A program made the position numbers and the translations under genes. From JALZKA01 sp963753385 (GTDB lineage Bacteria > Actinomycetota > Thermoleophilia > Solirubrobacterales > 70-9): a stretch of 64,000 bases of DNA. Under the pieces are notes generated by a model. The model was not told where the DNA came from, ran no database searches, and saw only the letters and a list, made by a program, of their open reading frames with translations. The stretch lies in assembly GCA_963753385.1 (NCBI GenBank), contig CAVWCC010000004.1, positions 225,128-289,127 of the forward strand, in the 5' to 3' direction. Shown here in pieces: positions 8,993 to 17,062 of this stretch (position 1 is the first letter of the stretch; each line of letters opens with the position of its first letter).

Positions 8993-10110
8993 CGGAGGCG
9001 CCGGCGTCGCGGCCGAAGAGCCGATCCGCATTCCTGCGCAGGATGTTCTCCCGCAACTCGTCGCCGATCACCGATGCGGGCAGAACGCGTTCCGCGCTGT
9101 CGAAGTTCCAGTGCGGGTAGTCGCTCGCGAACATGATCCGATCGCCCATGTCCACGTGGTCGAACATCTCGACCAGCTGAGCGCGGCTCGGCGGGTCGTC
9201 CAGGGGCTGCGTCGTCAGCCATACGTGCTCGCGTACCAGCTCAGACGGCAAGCGGTCCAAGCTCGGGCACCTCGTCGCGCATGATCGCCCAGCTGCGATC
9301 GAGTCGCCACAGCGCGGGTGCGATCCACCCGATCCCCGCCTCCTCGAACACGATCTGTAGCCGCGGGAAGTGCTGGAAGACGCCGCGACAGACGAGGCTC
9401 GCGAGCTGTGCCTGAAAGTCGAGCAGATGAGCGCACTGGTACTCGACGAAGTAGTTCGGCCACCCGGTTGCCGTCGCATGCCCGCTGAACCCGCCGACAT
9501 GCACGCTCACCGGCAGGCCGTGCTGCTCGGCGGCCTCGTAGATCGGCCAGTACTTGGGGTGCCCCAGCCCCTCCGCCGTCTTGGCCGGCAGCGTCACCTT
9601 GACGAACCGCGGGTCGGCCGCACAGCGCGCGATCTCGCGGGCAGCACGCGCGCCGTCCTCCAGCGGCACCGAGATCCCGCCCCACAGGCGATCGTCACGA
9701 CTCAGCCACTCTTCGACCATCCAATCGTTGAGCGCAGCCGTGAGCGCCAAGCCGACCTCGCCGGCCAGGGGTATGCGGACGAGGTCCGACACCGGGTGAA
9801 GAATCGCCTTGTGCACGTCATACGCATCGAGCAGCTGCTCGCGCATGAGCTCGAAATCACTGCCGGGAGGGCCCTCGGCAGGGACGCTGTCGTTCCTGTA
9901 GAAGTCTGAGGGCGGCCTGGCGCCGAGCATCAGCGTGCCATGCGGCGGTACGTTCGCGCCTTGGTCCGCGTAGACGTGCCAACGCGAGGGCAGGTAGTGC
10001 TTGAGCACCTCCGGCGAGACCATCGCGTTGTGCACATCGCAGTCGATCAAGCGAACGCGCTTGCGCTCGGCACGACGTGACTTTGACGCGGACCGCTCTA
10101 GAACTGCCAT
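8985..10110 (-). CDS. Amidohydrolase family 2 protein, partner B (frameshifted)
   Basis: An amidohydrolase-2 family TIM barrel of about 375 residues with all expected metal-site landmarks: LIDCDVHN near the start, PVSVHVGG carrying the barrel His, FEEAGIGWIAPALW, and ASDYPHW near the C-terminus. The frame is broken at about 9255; removing one C from GTGCCCGAGC gives VPSLDRLPSELV and restores the reading frame to 8985. A basic N-terminal extension (SKSRRAERKR) precedes the barrel. The promoter upstream is TTGACA-N17-TACCGT. It is the first gene of a two-gene unit with partner A. Members of this family decarboxylate or hydrolyse carboxylated ring-cleavage products. Confidence 0.85.
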
Positions 10111-10138
10111 CTTGCCTCCTGCTCGGCCGAGAGCCCGG

Positions 10139-10167
10139 ACGGTAGCCTACGCTGGGCGCTCTGTCAA
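10139..10167 (-). promoter_or_regulatory. Sigma-70-like promoter of the amidohydrolase pair
   Basis: On the minus strand TTGACA (10162-10167) is separated by exactly 17 bases from TACCGT (10139-10144), ahead of the ATG at 10110. Just upstream (10187-10199) lies AGACACCGGATCT, which matches the AGAC-N5-GTCT operator pattern with one mismatch. Confidence 0.55.
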
Positions 10168-10222
10168 TGAAATGGGCAGGCCGTATAGACACCGGATCTG
10201 GCGCGATCCGGCGCCGGACTGC

Positions 10223-11455
10223 TCACCAAGTCGCGGCGATCTGGGCGCGGTAACCGGGCAGTCGCCGAGTTGCGTTCCAGCCGAGGGCGCCGACGACCCG
10301 CTGGTCACCGGGGTCGCGGAACGTAGCGACGAACGAGTCGGAATCGAGATCAAGACCGGGCTCGACCGTCGGTTCGGCTTCGTGCGGGATGACGCCCCAG
10401 ACCTGGACCCTGGCGTCGTACTGGTCGGTCCAGAAGAACGGAATCGGCGCGAACGCCTCCTCTCCGCCAAGGATGTTCTTGGCGACAACCTGTCCCTGTT
10501 CGTTGGCGTTCATGCGGTGCTCGAGCCGGACGTGGCGGCCGAGCCGCGGATGCAGCCAGCGAGCGACGTCGCCGGCGGCCCAGACGCCTGGGCCCGCCGA
10601 GCATCGTTCGTCGCAGACGACGCCGTCGTCCAAAATCAGGCCGCTGCCTTGGAGCCACTCCACCGCCGGCCGACAGCCGATCGCCACCAGCACGAGGTCG
10701 GCGTCCAGGACGGTCCCGTCGGTGAGTTGGACTGTGCGAACGGGGCGCCGCTCGCCGGGCTCTCCCCCGCTCGCCTCCCCGAAGGGGAAGGGAGGCCCCG
10801 GGGAAGCCGCATGCAGCGCGGCAACTCCGACACCGCGCAGGACCCGGACACCGTGCGCCTCGTGGAGCCGCACCAGCCGTGCGGCGACCGGAGCGCTCAG
10901 CCGCTGTGCCAGCGGCGCGTCCAGCGGCTCGACGACCGTCACCTCGGCGCCGAGCATCCGCGCCGTGGCCGCCGTCTCGAGCCCCAGGAACCCGCCCCCG
11001 ACCACGACCAGCCGGGTACCCCGCTCGAGGCGCGCTCGCAACGCCAGCGCATCGTCCAGCGTCCGCAGGACGTAAACCCCGCTCAGGTCGACGCTCGGGA
11101 TGGTCCGCGGCGTCACGCCCGTCGCGATGACGAGGTGGTCGTATCGCAGCGAGCCGCCGTCGTCGAGGAGGACGGCGCCCTGCTCGCGATCGCATCCCGA
11201 CGCCCGTCGCCCGAGATGCCATTCGAGCTCGAGGCCCTGCTCGCGCGCCTCCGACAGGAGGACGGCACGTTCAGGCGCCCAGGTGCCCGCGAGGATCTGC
11301 TTGGACAAGGGGGGTCTGTCGTACGGCCTGATGCTCTCCTCGCCGACGACGGCAATGCTGCCGGCGAAGCCTCGGCGACGCAGCCCTTCGGCGACGGCGA
11401 CGCTCGCCGCCCCCGCTCCGACGACGACGACACGAGATGACCCGTTCGAGCCCAT
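10223..11455 (-). CDS. Ferredoxin reductase (FAD/NADH-dependent, rhodocoxin/putidaredoxin reductase type)
   Basis: A 410-residue two-dinucleotide-binding flavoprotein. The FAD motif VVVGAGAASVAVAE is at the N-terminus, then RPYDRPPLSK, which is typical of oxygenase-coupled ferredoxin reductases. The NADH motif VVVGGGFLGLETAA is central, and GVWAAGDVARW binds the FAD ribityl chain near the C-terminus. The usual C-terminal FWTDQYD segment is present. It delivers NADH electrons to a ferredoxin that feeds a P450 or Rieske oxygenase, here probably the ferredoxin at 22,106 and the P450 at 31,998. It is intact, divergent from the MBL-fold gene at 11,538, and shares a palindromic operator with it. 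Confidence 0.92.
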   Translation of the reverse strand: MGSNGSSRVVVVGAGAASVAVAEGLRRRGFAGSIAVVGEESIRPYDRPPLSKQILAGTWAPERAVLLSEAREQGLELEWHLGRRASGCDREQGAVLLDDGGSLRYDHLVIATGVTPRTIPSVDLSGVYVLRTLDDALALRARLERGTRLVVVGGGFLGLETAATARMLGAEVTVVEPLDAPLAQRLSAPVAARLVRLHEAHGVRVLRGVGVAALHAASPGPPFPFGEASGGEPGERRPVRTVQLTDGTVLDADLVLVAIGCRPAVEWLQGSGLILDDGVVCDERCSAGPGVWAAGDVARWLHPRLGRHVRLEHRMNANEQGQVVAKNILGGEEAFAPIPFFWTDQYDARVQVWGVIPHEAEPTVEPGLDLDSDSFVATFRDPGDQRVVGALGWNATRRLPGYRAQIAATW

Positions 11456-11489
11456 CCCCCCGGCAGCGTAGCGTATGATGGACGAGCTG

Positions 11490-11512
11490 TATAGTTGCTA
11501 GACGATCGGTCT
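11490..11512 (+). promoter_or_regulatory. -10 box and AGAC-N5-GTCT operator between divergent genes
   Basis: TATAGT at 11490-11495 is a good -10 for the MBL-fold gene (start 11538). Five bases downstream lies the perfect 13-bp palindrome AGACGATCGGTCT (11500-11512), a classic repressor position. The same half-sites occur at 5511-5523 and 26137-26149. No convincing -35 is seen. Confidence 0.55.
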
Positions 11513-11537
11513 GCCCTCTCGTCCCAGCGCCCTTACG

Positions 11538-12413
11538 ATGGCGACGCGCGAGCTTCTCGCACAGCCAGCTCCCATCTCGACGCGAGTCCTCGGTGACTTC
11601 GAGGTGTCGCTGCTCAGGGTCGCCGACATCCGAAACTGGAAGGGCCGCTTCTCCAACGGCGAGCCGTTCACGCTGGCCAACGGAGAATCGGCGGGCGACC
11701 GGCCGGTATCCATTGCGAGCAGCGCGATGCTCATCCGCGGGCGCGAGCGTGTGGTGATCGTCGATCCCAACGAGTGGCCGACCGCGCACACCAGCCCCTC
11801 GGGGGTTGAGTTCGTCTCCCGCGGCGGGCTCGATGCCACGCTGGGGGCGCTCGGGATTCACCCGAGCGACGTCACCGACGTCGTGTTCACTCATCTGCAC
11901 CGGGACCACTTCCACGGCTTGGGTCGAGCGGGCGGCGGCGTTCGCTTCCTCAACGGCCGCCACTACGTCCCCCAAGCGGACTGGGACGCCTACTACCTGC
12001 AGGACCGCGACGGATACGCGGCGGACATCGAGCGCGACCTCGGACCCGTCGCGCGGGCGGGCCTGGCCGCGTTCGTCGCCGGCGACCTCGAGATCGCGCC
12101 CGGGATCACGCTCCTCTCCACTCCCGGCGAATCGCCCGGCCATGTGGTGCTCAGGCTCGAAACCGGCGCCGCGGCGGTGTACTACGTCGGCGACCTCATC
12201 CACTTTCCGATCGAACTAGAGCACGTCCATCTCATGCTCCACGACCGCGACCCGATCAAGAACGCCGCCTCGCGCAAGCGCGTCTGTCGTGACGCTGTCG
12301 ACAGGAACGGGCTCGTCGTGTACACCCACGCCGACTTCCCCGGGTGGGGCGTCATCGAGCGGACCGGCGAGTCGTCTTGGCGCTGGCGATCGCTCCAGAC
12401 GCCCGCGGCCTGA
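11538..12413 (+). CDS. MBL-fold metallo-hydrolase
   Basis: A 291-residue metallo-beta-lactamase-fold hydrolase. The zinc motif is H119-L-H121-R-D123-H124, followed by the STPGESPGHVVLRL strand that carries a further His, YYVGDLIH with the bridging Asp, and a late THADFPGWG His. This arrangement is that of lactonase/arylsulfatase-like MBL proteins (the AHL-lactonase side of the family). In this cluster a lactonase acting on the ester made by the Baeyer-Villiger monooxygenase would make sense, but this is an inference. It is divergent from the ferredoxin reductase and convergent with a second MBL gene. Confidence 0.88.
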   Translation: MATRELLAQPAPISTRVLGDFEVSLLRVADIRNWKGRFSNGEPFTLANGESAGDRPVSIASSAMLIRGRERVVIVDPNEWPTAHTSPSGVEFVSRGGLDATLGALGIHPSDVTDVVFTHLHRDHFHGLGRAGGGVRFLNGRHYVPQADWDAYYLQDRDGYAADIERDLGPVARAGLAAFVAGDLEIAPGITLLSTPGESPGHVVLRLETGAAAVYYVGDLIHFPIELEHVHLMLHDRDPIKNAASRKRVCRDAVDRNGLVVYTHADFPGWGVIERTGESSWRWRSLQTPAA

Positions 12414-12441
12414 CTGGCGCTGAGCGGGGGCGACCGACCGA

Positions 12442-13110
12442 TTAGTCCGGGAGGGCCTCGATGAAGTCGACGAGCTTGCGGGTGTCGCGGAGCGGCGCAC
12501 CGTGGCCGAAGAGGGTGAGCTTGGGCTCGAGCGGGAGGAGCTTGCGGGCGGACCGGCGGTTCTCCGGGGGGTCGGGGGTCCCGTAGGGCTTCGGCTCGCG
12601 CAGCCCGCGGACGCCCGTCGTGAGATCTACATTGAAGAGCACGTCGCCGATGATCAGTACACGGTCGGACTCGCGCCAGTAGACGACGTGGCCGGCCGAG
12701 TGGCCGGGGGTCTCGATCACCTTGAAACCGGCGACCTCGTCGCCCTCGCGCAGGCGGCGGTCGACGCGGTGCGCCGGGCCGCCGGCGCGCTTGGTGAAGA
12801 GCTGGGTGACCGGGTGGTCCGGCAGGCGCTCCGCGATCAGGCGGGGATTCTCAGCCGCGTCAGCATCTCGCTCACCGACCCAGTAGGGGACGCCGAGCTT
12901 GGTGCAGACCTCGTGGCTCGCGCCCTGATGATCAGGATGGGCGTGGGTGAGGGCATGGGCGCTGATGGTGTGCCCGCGGAGCTGGCGGAGGATGCGACGC
13001 CCGGCCCAGCGGGTGCCGGCGTCGATGAGGACGTCCTCGGCGACGTAGACGTTGAACGCGTTGGGGGGAAACCCGCGGAGCTGCCAGACGCCGTCGACCA
13101 CCTGCTTCAT
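12442..13110 (-). CDS. MBL-fold metallo-hydrolase (glyoxalase II-like)
   Basis: A 222-residue compact MBL-fold protein with H56-x-H58-x-D60-H61 (THAHPDH), then VIETPGHSAGHVVYW and LIIGDVLF, and a final LTLFGHGAPL His. This is the core of the glyoxalase II/hydroxyacylglutathione hydrolase-like group, which cleaves thioesters or lactones. It is unrelated in detail to its convergent neighbour at 11,538, and 28 bases separate the two stops. Substrate and pathway role are unknown. Start ATG 13110 opens directly into the VVDGVWQLRG first strand typical of the family. Confidence 0.85.
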   Translation of the reverse strand: MKQVVDGVWQLRGFPPNAFNVYVAEDVLIDAGTRWAGRRILRQLRGHTISAHALTHAHPDHQGASHEVCTKLGVPYWVGERDADAAENPRLIAERLPDHPVTQLFTKRAGGPAHRVDRRLREGDEVAGFKVIETPGHSAGHVVYWRESDRVLIIGDVLFNVDLTTGVRGLREPKPYGTPDPPENRRSARKLLPLEPKLTLFGHGAPLRDTRKLVDFIEALPD

Positions 13111-13174
13111 CGGTAGCTGCCCACGCGAACGCGGGTCCTATACCGCGCGAAACATGTGCGACGCGGACCGCCCG

Positions 13175-14314
13175 TCAGCCGACGGGCGCCGCGGGGCCTC
13201 GCTCCTTGATCGCGGCCTCCACGCGCGGGAGGACCTCCTCCTTCAGCAACGTGAGCGAGTGCTTCAACGGCGCGGGGTCGTCAATGAAGTCGAACACGAT
13301 CGCCATGAAGGTCCCGAATCCGCCTGAGGTCTCGTAGATGTTGACGAGCCGCTCCGCAACGGTCTCCGGGCTGCCGACAGGCCACGCGTTCCGGGCCAGC
13401 CACTCGGGGGTGAGCTCCTCGTCGCTCGGCGGCTCGTCGGTGTCGCTCAGCGGAAGCCACTCGACCATGTCGACGTACTTGACGCTGGGAATCAGGAATT
13501 TCTCCCAGGCACGCCCCATCTCGCCCGTGCTGGCCAGCCGGATCGCTTCCTCATCGGTGTCGGCAACCAGCACCGCCGACGAGACGCCCCAGTCGCCACG
13601 ATCGGCGCCATGGCCGGCCTTGGACGCCGCGCCCTCATAGATCTCCCAATGGATGGGGAGGTACCGCGGGCCGCCGAAGCAGATGCTCAGCGGCCGGGCA
13701 CCCAACTCGCCGGCGGCGGCGAGCGTTGCCGAGTGGACCGACACCCCAGCCATGGCGAGCGGCGGATATGGCTGCTGGAACGGCTTGAGCCACGGACCCT
13801 GCTGGAGCTCGTCGAAGTCGGGCCTGACGAACGACCAGAACTCCCCCTCGTACGTGAACCCCTCATCCGCGGTCCAGATCTTGATCATGATGTCCAGCGC
13901 CTCGCGCGTCATCTCGTGCGTCTTGACCACCTGAGTGCCGTCTGGCTTGTGCTCGATGGTTCCGAAGAGGTCCTGGTCAAGCGGCACGACGCCGCTCCCG
14001 ATGCCGAGCGCGTACCGGCCCTGCGCGAGATGATCGAGGAATGCGACCCGGTGCGCGAGCCCGACCGGGTGGTGGAACGGCAGGAGGTGCGCGCCCGGCG
14101 CCAGGACTATCTGCTCGGTCTCCTCGATCAGCTGTGCGATTACGAGGTCCGGGCACGGCACCGGCTCCCACGCGGTCGAGTAGTGCTCCCCGATCCAGGC
14201 CTCGCTGTACCCGAGCTGATCGCCGTGCCTGACGACCTCGCGGGTGAACTGGACCGTCTCCAGCGGCGTGCGCTCCGGCGCCGCCTGCGGCATGAGGAAG
14301 AGGCCGAGTTTCAT
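13175..14314 (-). CDS. LLM-class flavin-dependent oxidoreductase (F420/FMN)
   Basis: A complete luciferase-like monooxygenase of 379 residues. The landmarks are MKLGLFLMPQ at the N-terminus, the YSEAWIGEHYS segment, APGAHLLPFHHPVGLAHRVAFLDHL, then GRYALGIGSGVVPLDQDLFG, and the C-terminal GSPETVAERLVNIYE. It is more like the long-chain alkane or terpene monooxygenase subgroup (large insert after the flavin loop) than the gene at 3692. ATG 14314 is chosen over the upstream 14371 because AGGAG lies 10 bases ahead and a TTGACA-N17-TATTGT promoter ends at 14368. Either FMNH2 or F420 could be the cofactor. Confidence 0.9.
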   Translation of the reverse strand: MKLGLFLMPQAAPERTPLETVQFTREVVRHGDQLGYSEAWIGEHYSTAWEPVPCPDLVIAQLIEETEQIVLAPGAHLLPFHHPVGLAHRVAFLDHLAQGRYALGIGSGVVPLDQDLFGTIEHKPDGTQVVKTHEMTREALDIMIKIWTADEGFTYEGEFWSFVRPDFDELQQGPWLKPFQQPYPPLAMAGVSVHSATLAAAGELGARPLSICFGGPRYLPIHWEIYEGAASKAGHGADRGDWGVSSAVLVADTDEEAIRLASTGEMGRAWEKFLIPSVKYVDMVEWLPLSDTDEPPSDEELTPEWLARNAWPVGSPETVAERLVNIYETSGGFGTFMAIVFDFIDDPAPLKHSLTLLKEEVLPRVEAAIKERGPAAPVG

Positions 14315-14367
14315 TGATGCATCGCTCCTGGGTCGGGATCTTGTCGTCGGTGAGCCCGCGGACCCGC

Positions 14368-14396
14368 ACAATAGTCCACGGTGGTCGCTATGTCAA
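14368..14396 (-). promoter_or_regulatory. Promoter of LLM oxidoreductase
   Basis: On the minus strand TTGACA (14391-14396), a 17-base spacer and TATTGT (14368-14373) give a near-consensus sigma-70 promoter about 47 bases before the ATG. The -35 region and most of the spacer are nearly the same as in the promoter of the next gene upstream (15025-15053). Confidence 0.7.
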
Positions 14397-14436
14397 TCAA
14401 CTTGTCATGGCGTATGGCGGGCCACCGCGCCGTCGG

Positions 14437-14985
14437 TCAGGCAGCGGGCGGCGGGGCCGGGTACCACTCGTCGGGCTCCGGCTGCGTAAAGCCCTCCGGG
14501 ATGTCGACGATCTCGACGACCGGCGCCGCCGGGTCGCCGTTGTGGAAGTAGCCGAACGGCACGGCGCCGTCGTATGCACGGCCGCCCATGAGCTCCGAGT
14601 ACCCGCCCCGCTCGAGCGCGGCCACGCGCTCGTCGAACGGCAGGCCGCCACCGTCCACCGCGACGTGGTGGAAGCCCTCGTGACCCGCGTCGAGCCACTC
14701 GCTGTAGACGCTCGGGCCCTCCAGCGGCTGGATCACCTCCCACATCATCGGCCCCACCATCGTGAATGCCGCCTTGCACGACCAGGATGCCGGCTCGCCC
14801 CTGAAGGTCTGCTCGGTGCAGTTGTGGGGGCCGATCTCGACGACCTGGAACGGCCCGATGCCGAGCGCGACCAGGTTGTCGAGGCCCCGGTGCAGGTCGC
14901 GGGCCAACATCGCGATCTGGAACGTGTTGCCGACGACTGGCCCCGCGCCGCCGGTGGTGTCCACCGCTGCCGGCTGCTCACTCAT
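14437..14985 (-). CDS. VOC-family (glyoxalase/bleomycin resistance-like) protein
   Basis: A 182-residue vicinal-oxygen-chelate protein. NTFQIAMLARDLHRGLDNLV opens the first beta-alpha-beta-beta-beta module and HEGFHHVAVDGGGLPFDERVAALE the second. The pattern of WEVIQPLEGPSVYSEWLDAG followed by GFHHVAV is that of methylmalonyl-CoA epimerase/glyoxalase-like proteins often found in steroid and terpene degradation clusters. Metal ligands are likely a Gln or His in the first module and H (FHHVA) in the second. ATG 14985 is preceded by GGGGGAGAG, a strong ribosome-binding site, so the upstream extension to 15057 is rejected. The reaction is unknown. Confidence 0.8.
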   Translation of the reverse strand: MSEQPAAVDTTGGAGPVVGNTFQIAMLARDLHRGLDNLVALGIGPFQVVEIGPHNCTEQTFRGEPASWSCKAAFTMVGPMMWEVIQPLEGPSVYSEWLDAGHEGFHHVAVDGGGLPFDERVAALERGGYSELMGGRAYDGAVPFGYFHNGDPAAPVVEIVDIPEGFTQPEPDEWYPAPPPAA

Positions 14986-15024
14986 GACTCTCCCCCTGGG
15001 TTTCGCTGACCTACCAGTTCGCGC

Positions 15025-15053
15025 ACCGTAGTCCACGGTGCTCGCTGTGTCAA
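15025..15053 (-). promoter_or_regulatory. Promoter of VOC-family gene
   Basis: On the minus strand TTGACA (15048-15053), 17 bases, then TACGGT (15025-15030). The block from 15030 to about 15058 matches 14373-14402 at almost every position, so the two neighbouring genes carry duplicated promoters. Confidence 0.62.
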
Positions 15054-15064
15054 TCAACTGGGCG

Positions 15065-15097
15065 AGACGTCTAGCGGATGGTGGTAGGGTCTAGCGG
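15065..15097 (+). repeat. Direct repeat GTCTAGCGG upstream of the Baeyer-Villiger monooxygenase
   Basis: GTCTAGCGG occurs at 15069-15077 and again at 15089-15097, exactly 20 bp apart (two helical turns), ending 8 bases before the ATG at 15106. The first copy overlaps the 8-bp palindrome AGACGTCT (15065-15072). This looks like an operator or activator pair. TAGGGT between the copies may serve as -10. Confidence 0.45.
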
Positions 15098-15105
15098 CGC
15101 AGTCG

Positions 15106-17052
15106 ATGAATCCTCACACCACACCCTCCTCAGCGACGGCTGACACCTGGGTGCGGCCGGCGCTGCTCGAGGCCGGCGACGAGGAGATCGACGACGCGGT
15201 GCAGCACGCGGACCCGATGGTCCTTCGCGCGCTGCTCTACCAGCTGACCGGCGATCAGGAGATCGCGGCGACGAAGCTCGAGGTGGTCCGAGGGGGCTTC
15301 GGGAACGTCGGGCTCCCGGGGGCCGAGGACGCGGCGCTGCTGCGGCGCAAGGCGGCGGAATTCCTAAAGCGGTATCGCGAGTCGGGTGCCGGCGAGGTCG
15401 ATCTCGGCCCCGCGGAGCGGCTGGCGGCCAGCCTGCGGCTCGGCGTCGACGACGTGATCGCCGACGAGGACGTCGGGCTCTACATCGAGGAACTGGCGCT
15501 CGATCCTTGGGCGCGCAGCCTCCGGTGGCAGGCGCCGCCGCCAGAGCGGCGCGAGGGCTTCTCGGTGACCGTGATCGGGGCCGGTCTCGGGGGCTTGAAC
15601 GCGGCGGTCCAGCTCAAACGCGCGGGAATCCCCTTCACGGTGATCGAGAAGAACTCCGGCGTCGGCGGAACGTGGCACGAGAACCGCTACCCGGGCGTGC
15701 GCGTGGACACCCAGAGCCGGGCTTACACGCACATCTTCGGGGCCGGCTTCGGGTATCCCAATCCATTCTGCCCAGGGACGGAGAACGAGCGGTACTTCAA
15801 CTGGGTAGCGGACGAGTTCGACGTGCGCGACGACATCGTGTTCGACACCGAGGTTCGCTCGCTGACGTGGGACGATGCGCGGGAGCAGTGGGAGCTCGTC
15901 GTGGACGGCCCGCAGGGTGAGCGGCTCCTACGCACGACCGCCGTGATCACCGCTGTCGGCTACCTGAACCGTCCGAAGCTGCCCGAGATCGAGGGCATGC
16001 TCGAGTTCCAGGGCCCGTCGTGGCACACCGCCCGCTGGCCCGACGACGTCGAGCTCGAGAACCAGCGCGTCGCCGTGATCGGCACGGGCTGCACCGGCAT
16101 CCAGCTGGTGCCGGAGCTGGCGCTCCAGGCGACGCACGTGACCGTGTTCCAGCGCACCCCCCAGTGGACGTTCCAGGTTCCCGGGTACCGGTCGCCGTAT
16201 CCGCCGCAGGTCAACTGGCTCGATCGCAACTTCCCCTTCTACACGAACTTCGCGCGCTTTCGCGCGGCGTACGGCATCTGGCGGATGTCGACCCTGAGCG
16301 AGATCGATCCCCAGTTCGACGATCCCCATGCCTGTAGCGCCGCGAACAAGGCGGCGCGCGATTCCAGCATCGCCTTCCTCGAAAGCAAGATCGACGACCC
16401 CCAGCTGCTGCAGAAGATGATCCCGGCTCACCCGGTGTGGTCGGCGCGACCCGTGCTCGTCGATCCGCAGTACAGCTACCTCGACGCGATCCAGGGCGAC
16501 AAGGTCACGCTCGTGACCGGCGGCATTCGCGAGATCAACAGGACCGGCATCCGCGGTGGGGACGGGATCCAGCACGACGTGGACGTCATCGTCTACGCGA
16601 CGGGCTTTCACGCCACCGAGTACCTGTTCCCGATGCAGATCACCGGGCGCAATGGCAGGCAGCTCGAGGAGTACTGGTCGGAGGGGGGCGCCCGCTCGTA
16701 CCTCGGCTGCATGGTCGCCGGCTTCCCGAACCTGTGGTCGATCTACGGCCCCAACACCAACGGCGGGCTGAACCCCGCTGCGTTCCACGAGCTGACCACG
16801 CTGTACGCGCTGCAGTGCATCGAGCGCCTCGTCCTCGACGACAAGCGGTCGATCGAGGTAAGGGAGGACGCCTACTGGCGTCACGGCAAGCTCGTCGACG
16901 AGCGCAACGCGGGCAAGATCTGGAGCGATCCGCGGGCCGACAACTACTACTGGACCAAGCACGGCCGCTCGGCCACGATGTGCCCGTTCTTTCCCGGCGA
17001 GGTGTGGCACATGCTGCGCCGGCCCGACTTCGAGGACCTCGAGGTCCGTTGA
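15106..17052 (+). CDS. Flavin-containing Baeyer-Villiger monooxygenase
   Basis: A 648-residue type I Baeyer-Villiger monooxygenase that uses FAD, NADPH and O2 to convert a ketone to an ester or lactone. The FAD Rossmann motif GAGLGG is at residues 158-163, and the BVMO fingerprint F-x-G-x3-H-x3-W-P is complete at residues 301-312. The NADPH Rossmann motif GTGCTG follows at 326-331. The C-terminal ATGFHATEYLFP and GPNTNGG segments fit the family. The roughly 140-residue N-terminal helical extension is seen in a BVMO subgroup acting on bulky cyclic ketones (cyclopentadecanone or steroid monooxygenases). It starts an operon with an epoxide hydrolase and a zinc alcohol dehydrogenase. Confidence 0.95.
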   Translation: MNPHTTPSSATADTWVRPALLEAGDEEIDDAVQHADPMVLRALLYQLTGDQEIAATKLEVVRGGFGNVGLPGAEDAALLRRKAAEFLKRYRESGAGEVDLGPAERLAASLRLGVDDVIADEDVGLYIEELALDPWARSLRWQAPPPERREGFSVTVIGAGLGGLNAAVQLKRAGIPFTVIEKNSGVGGTWHENRYPGVRVDTQSRAYTHIFGAGFGYPNPFCPGTENERYFNWVADEFDVRDDIVFDTEVRSLTWDDAREQWELVVDGPQGERLLRTTAVITAVGYLNRPKLPEIEGMLEFQGPSWHTARWPDDVELENQRVAVIGTGCTGIQLVPELALQATHVTVFQRTPQWTFQVPGYRSPYPPQVNWLDRNFPFYTNFARFRAAYGIWRMSTLSEIDPQFDDPHACSAANKAARDSSIAFLESKIDDPQLLQKMIPAHPVWSARPVLVDPQYSYLDAIQGDKVTLVTGGIREINRTGIRGGDGIQHDVDVIVYATGFHATEYLFPMQITGRNGRQLEEYWSEGGARSYLGCMVAGFPNLWSIYGPNTNGGLNPAAFHELTTLYALQCIERLVLDDKRSIEVREDAYWRHGKLVDERNAGKIWSDPRADNYYWTKHGRSATMCPFFPGEVWHMLRRPDFEDLEVR

Positions 17053-17062
17053 TCTGCGGCCC

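Noticed and set aside
3692..9031. Interpreting the split frames at 3692-4781, 5632-6283, 6301-7903 and 7945-8992 as separate overlapping genes
   Set aside because: In each case the two halves complete a single known family once one base is removed, so they are single genes with frameshifts.
10001..11440. 479-codon plus-strand frame opposite the ferredoxin reductase
   Set aside because: Antisense shadow of a well-supported flavoprotein; its composition is not protein-like.
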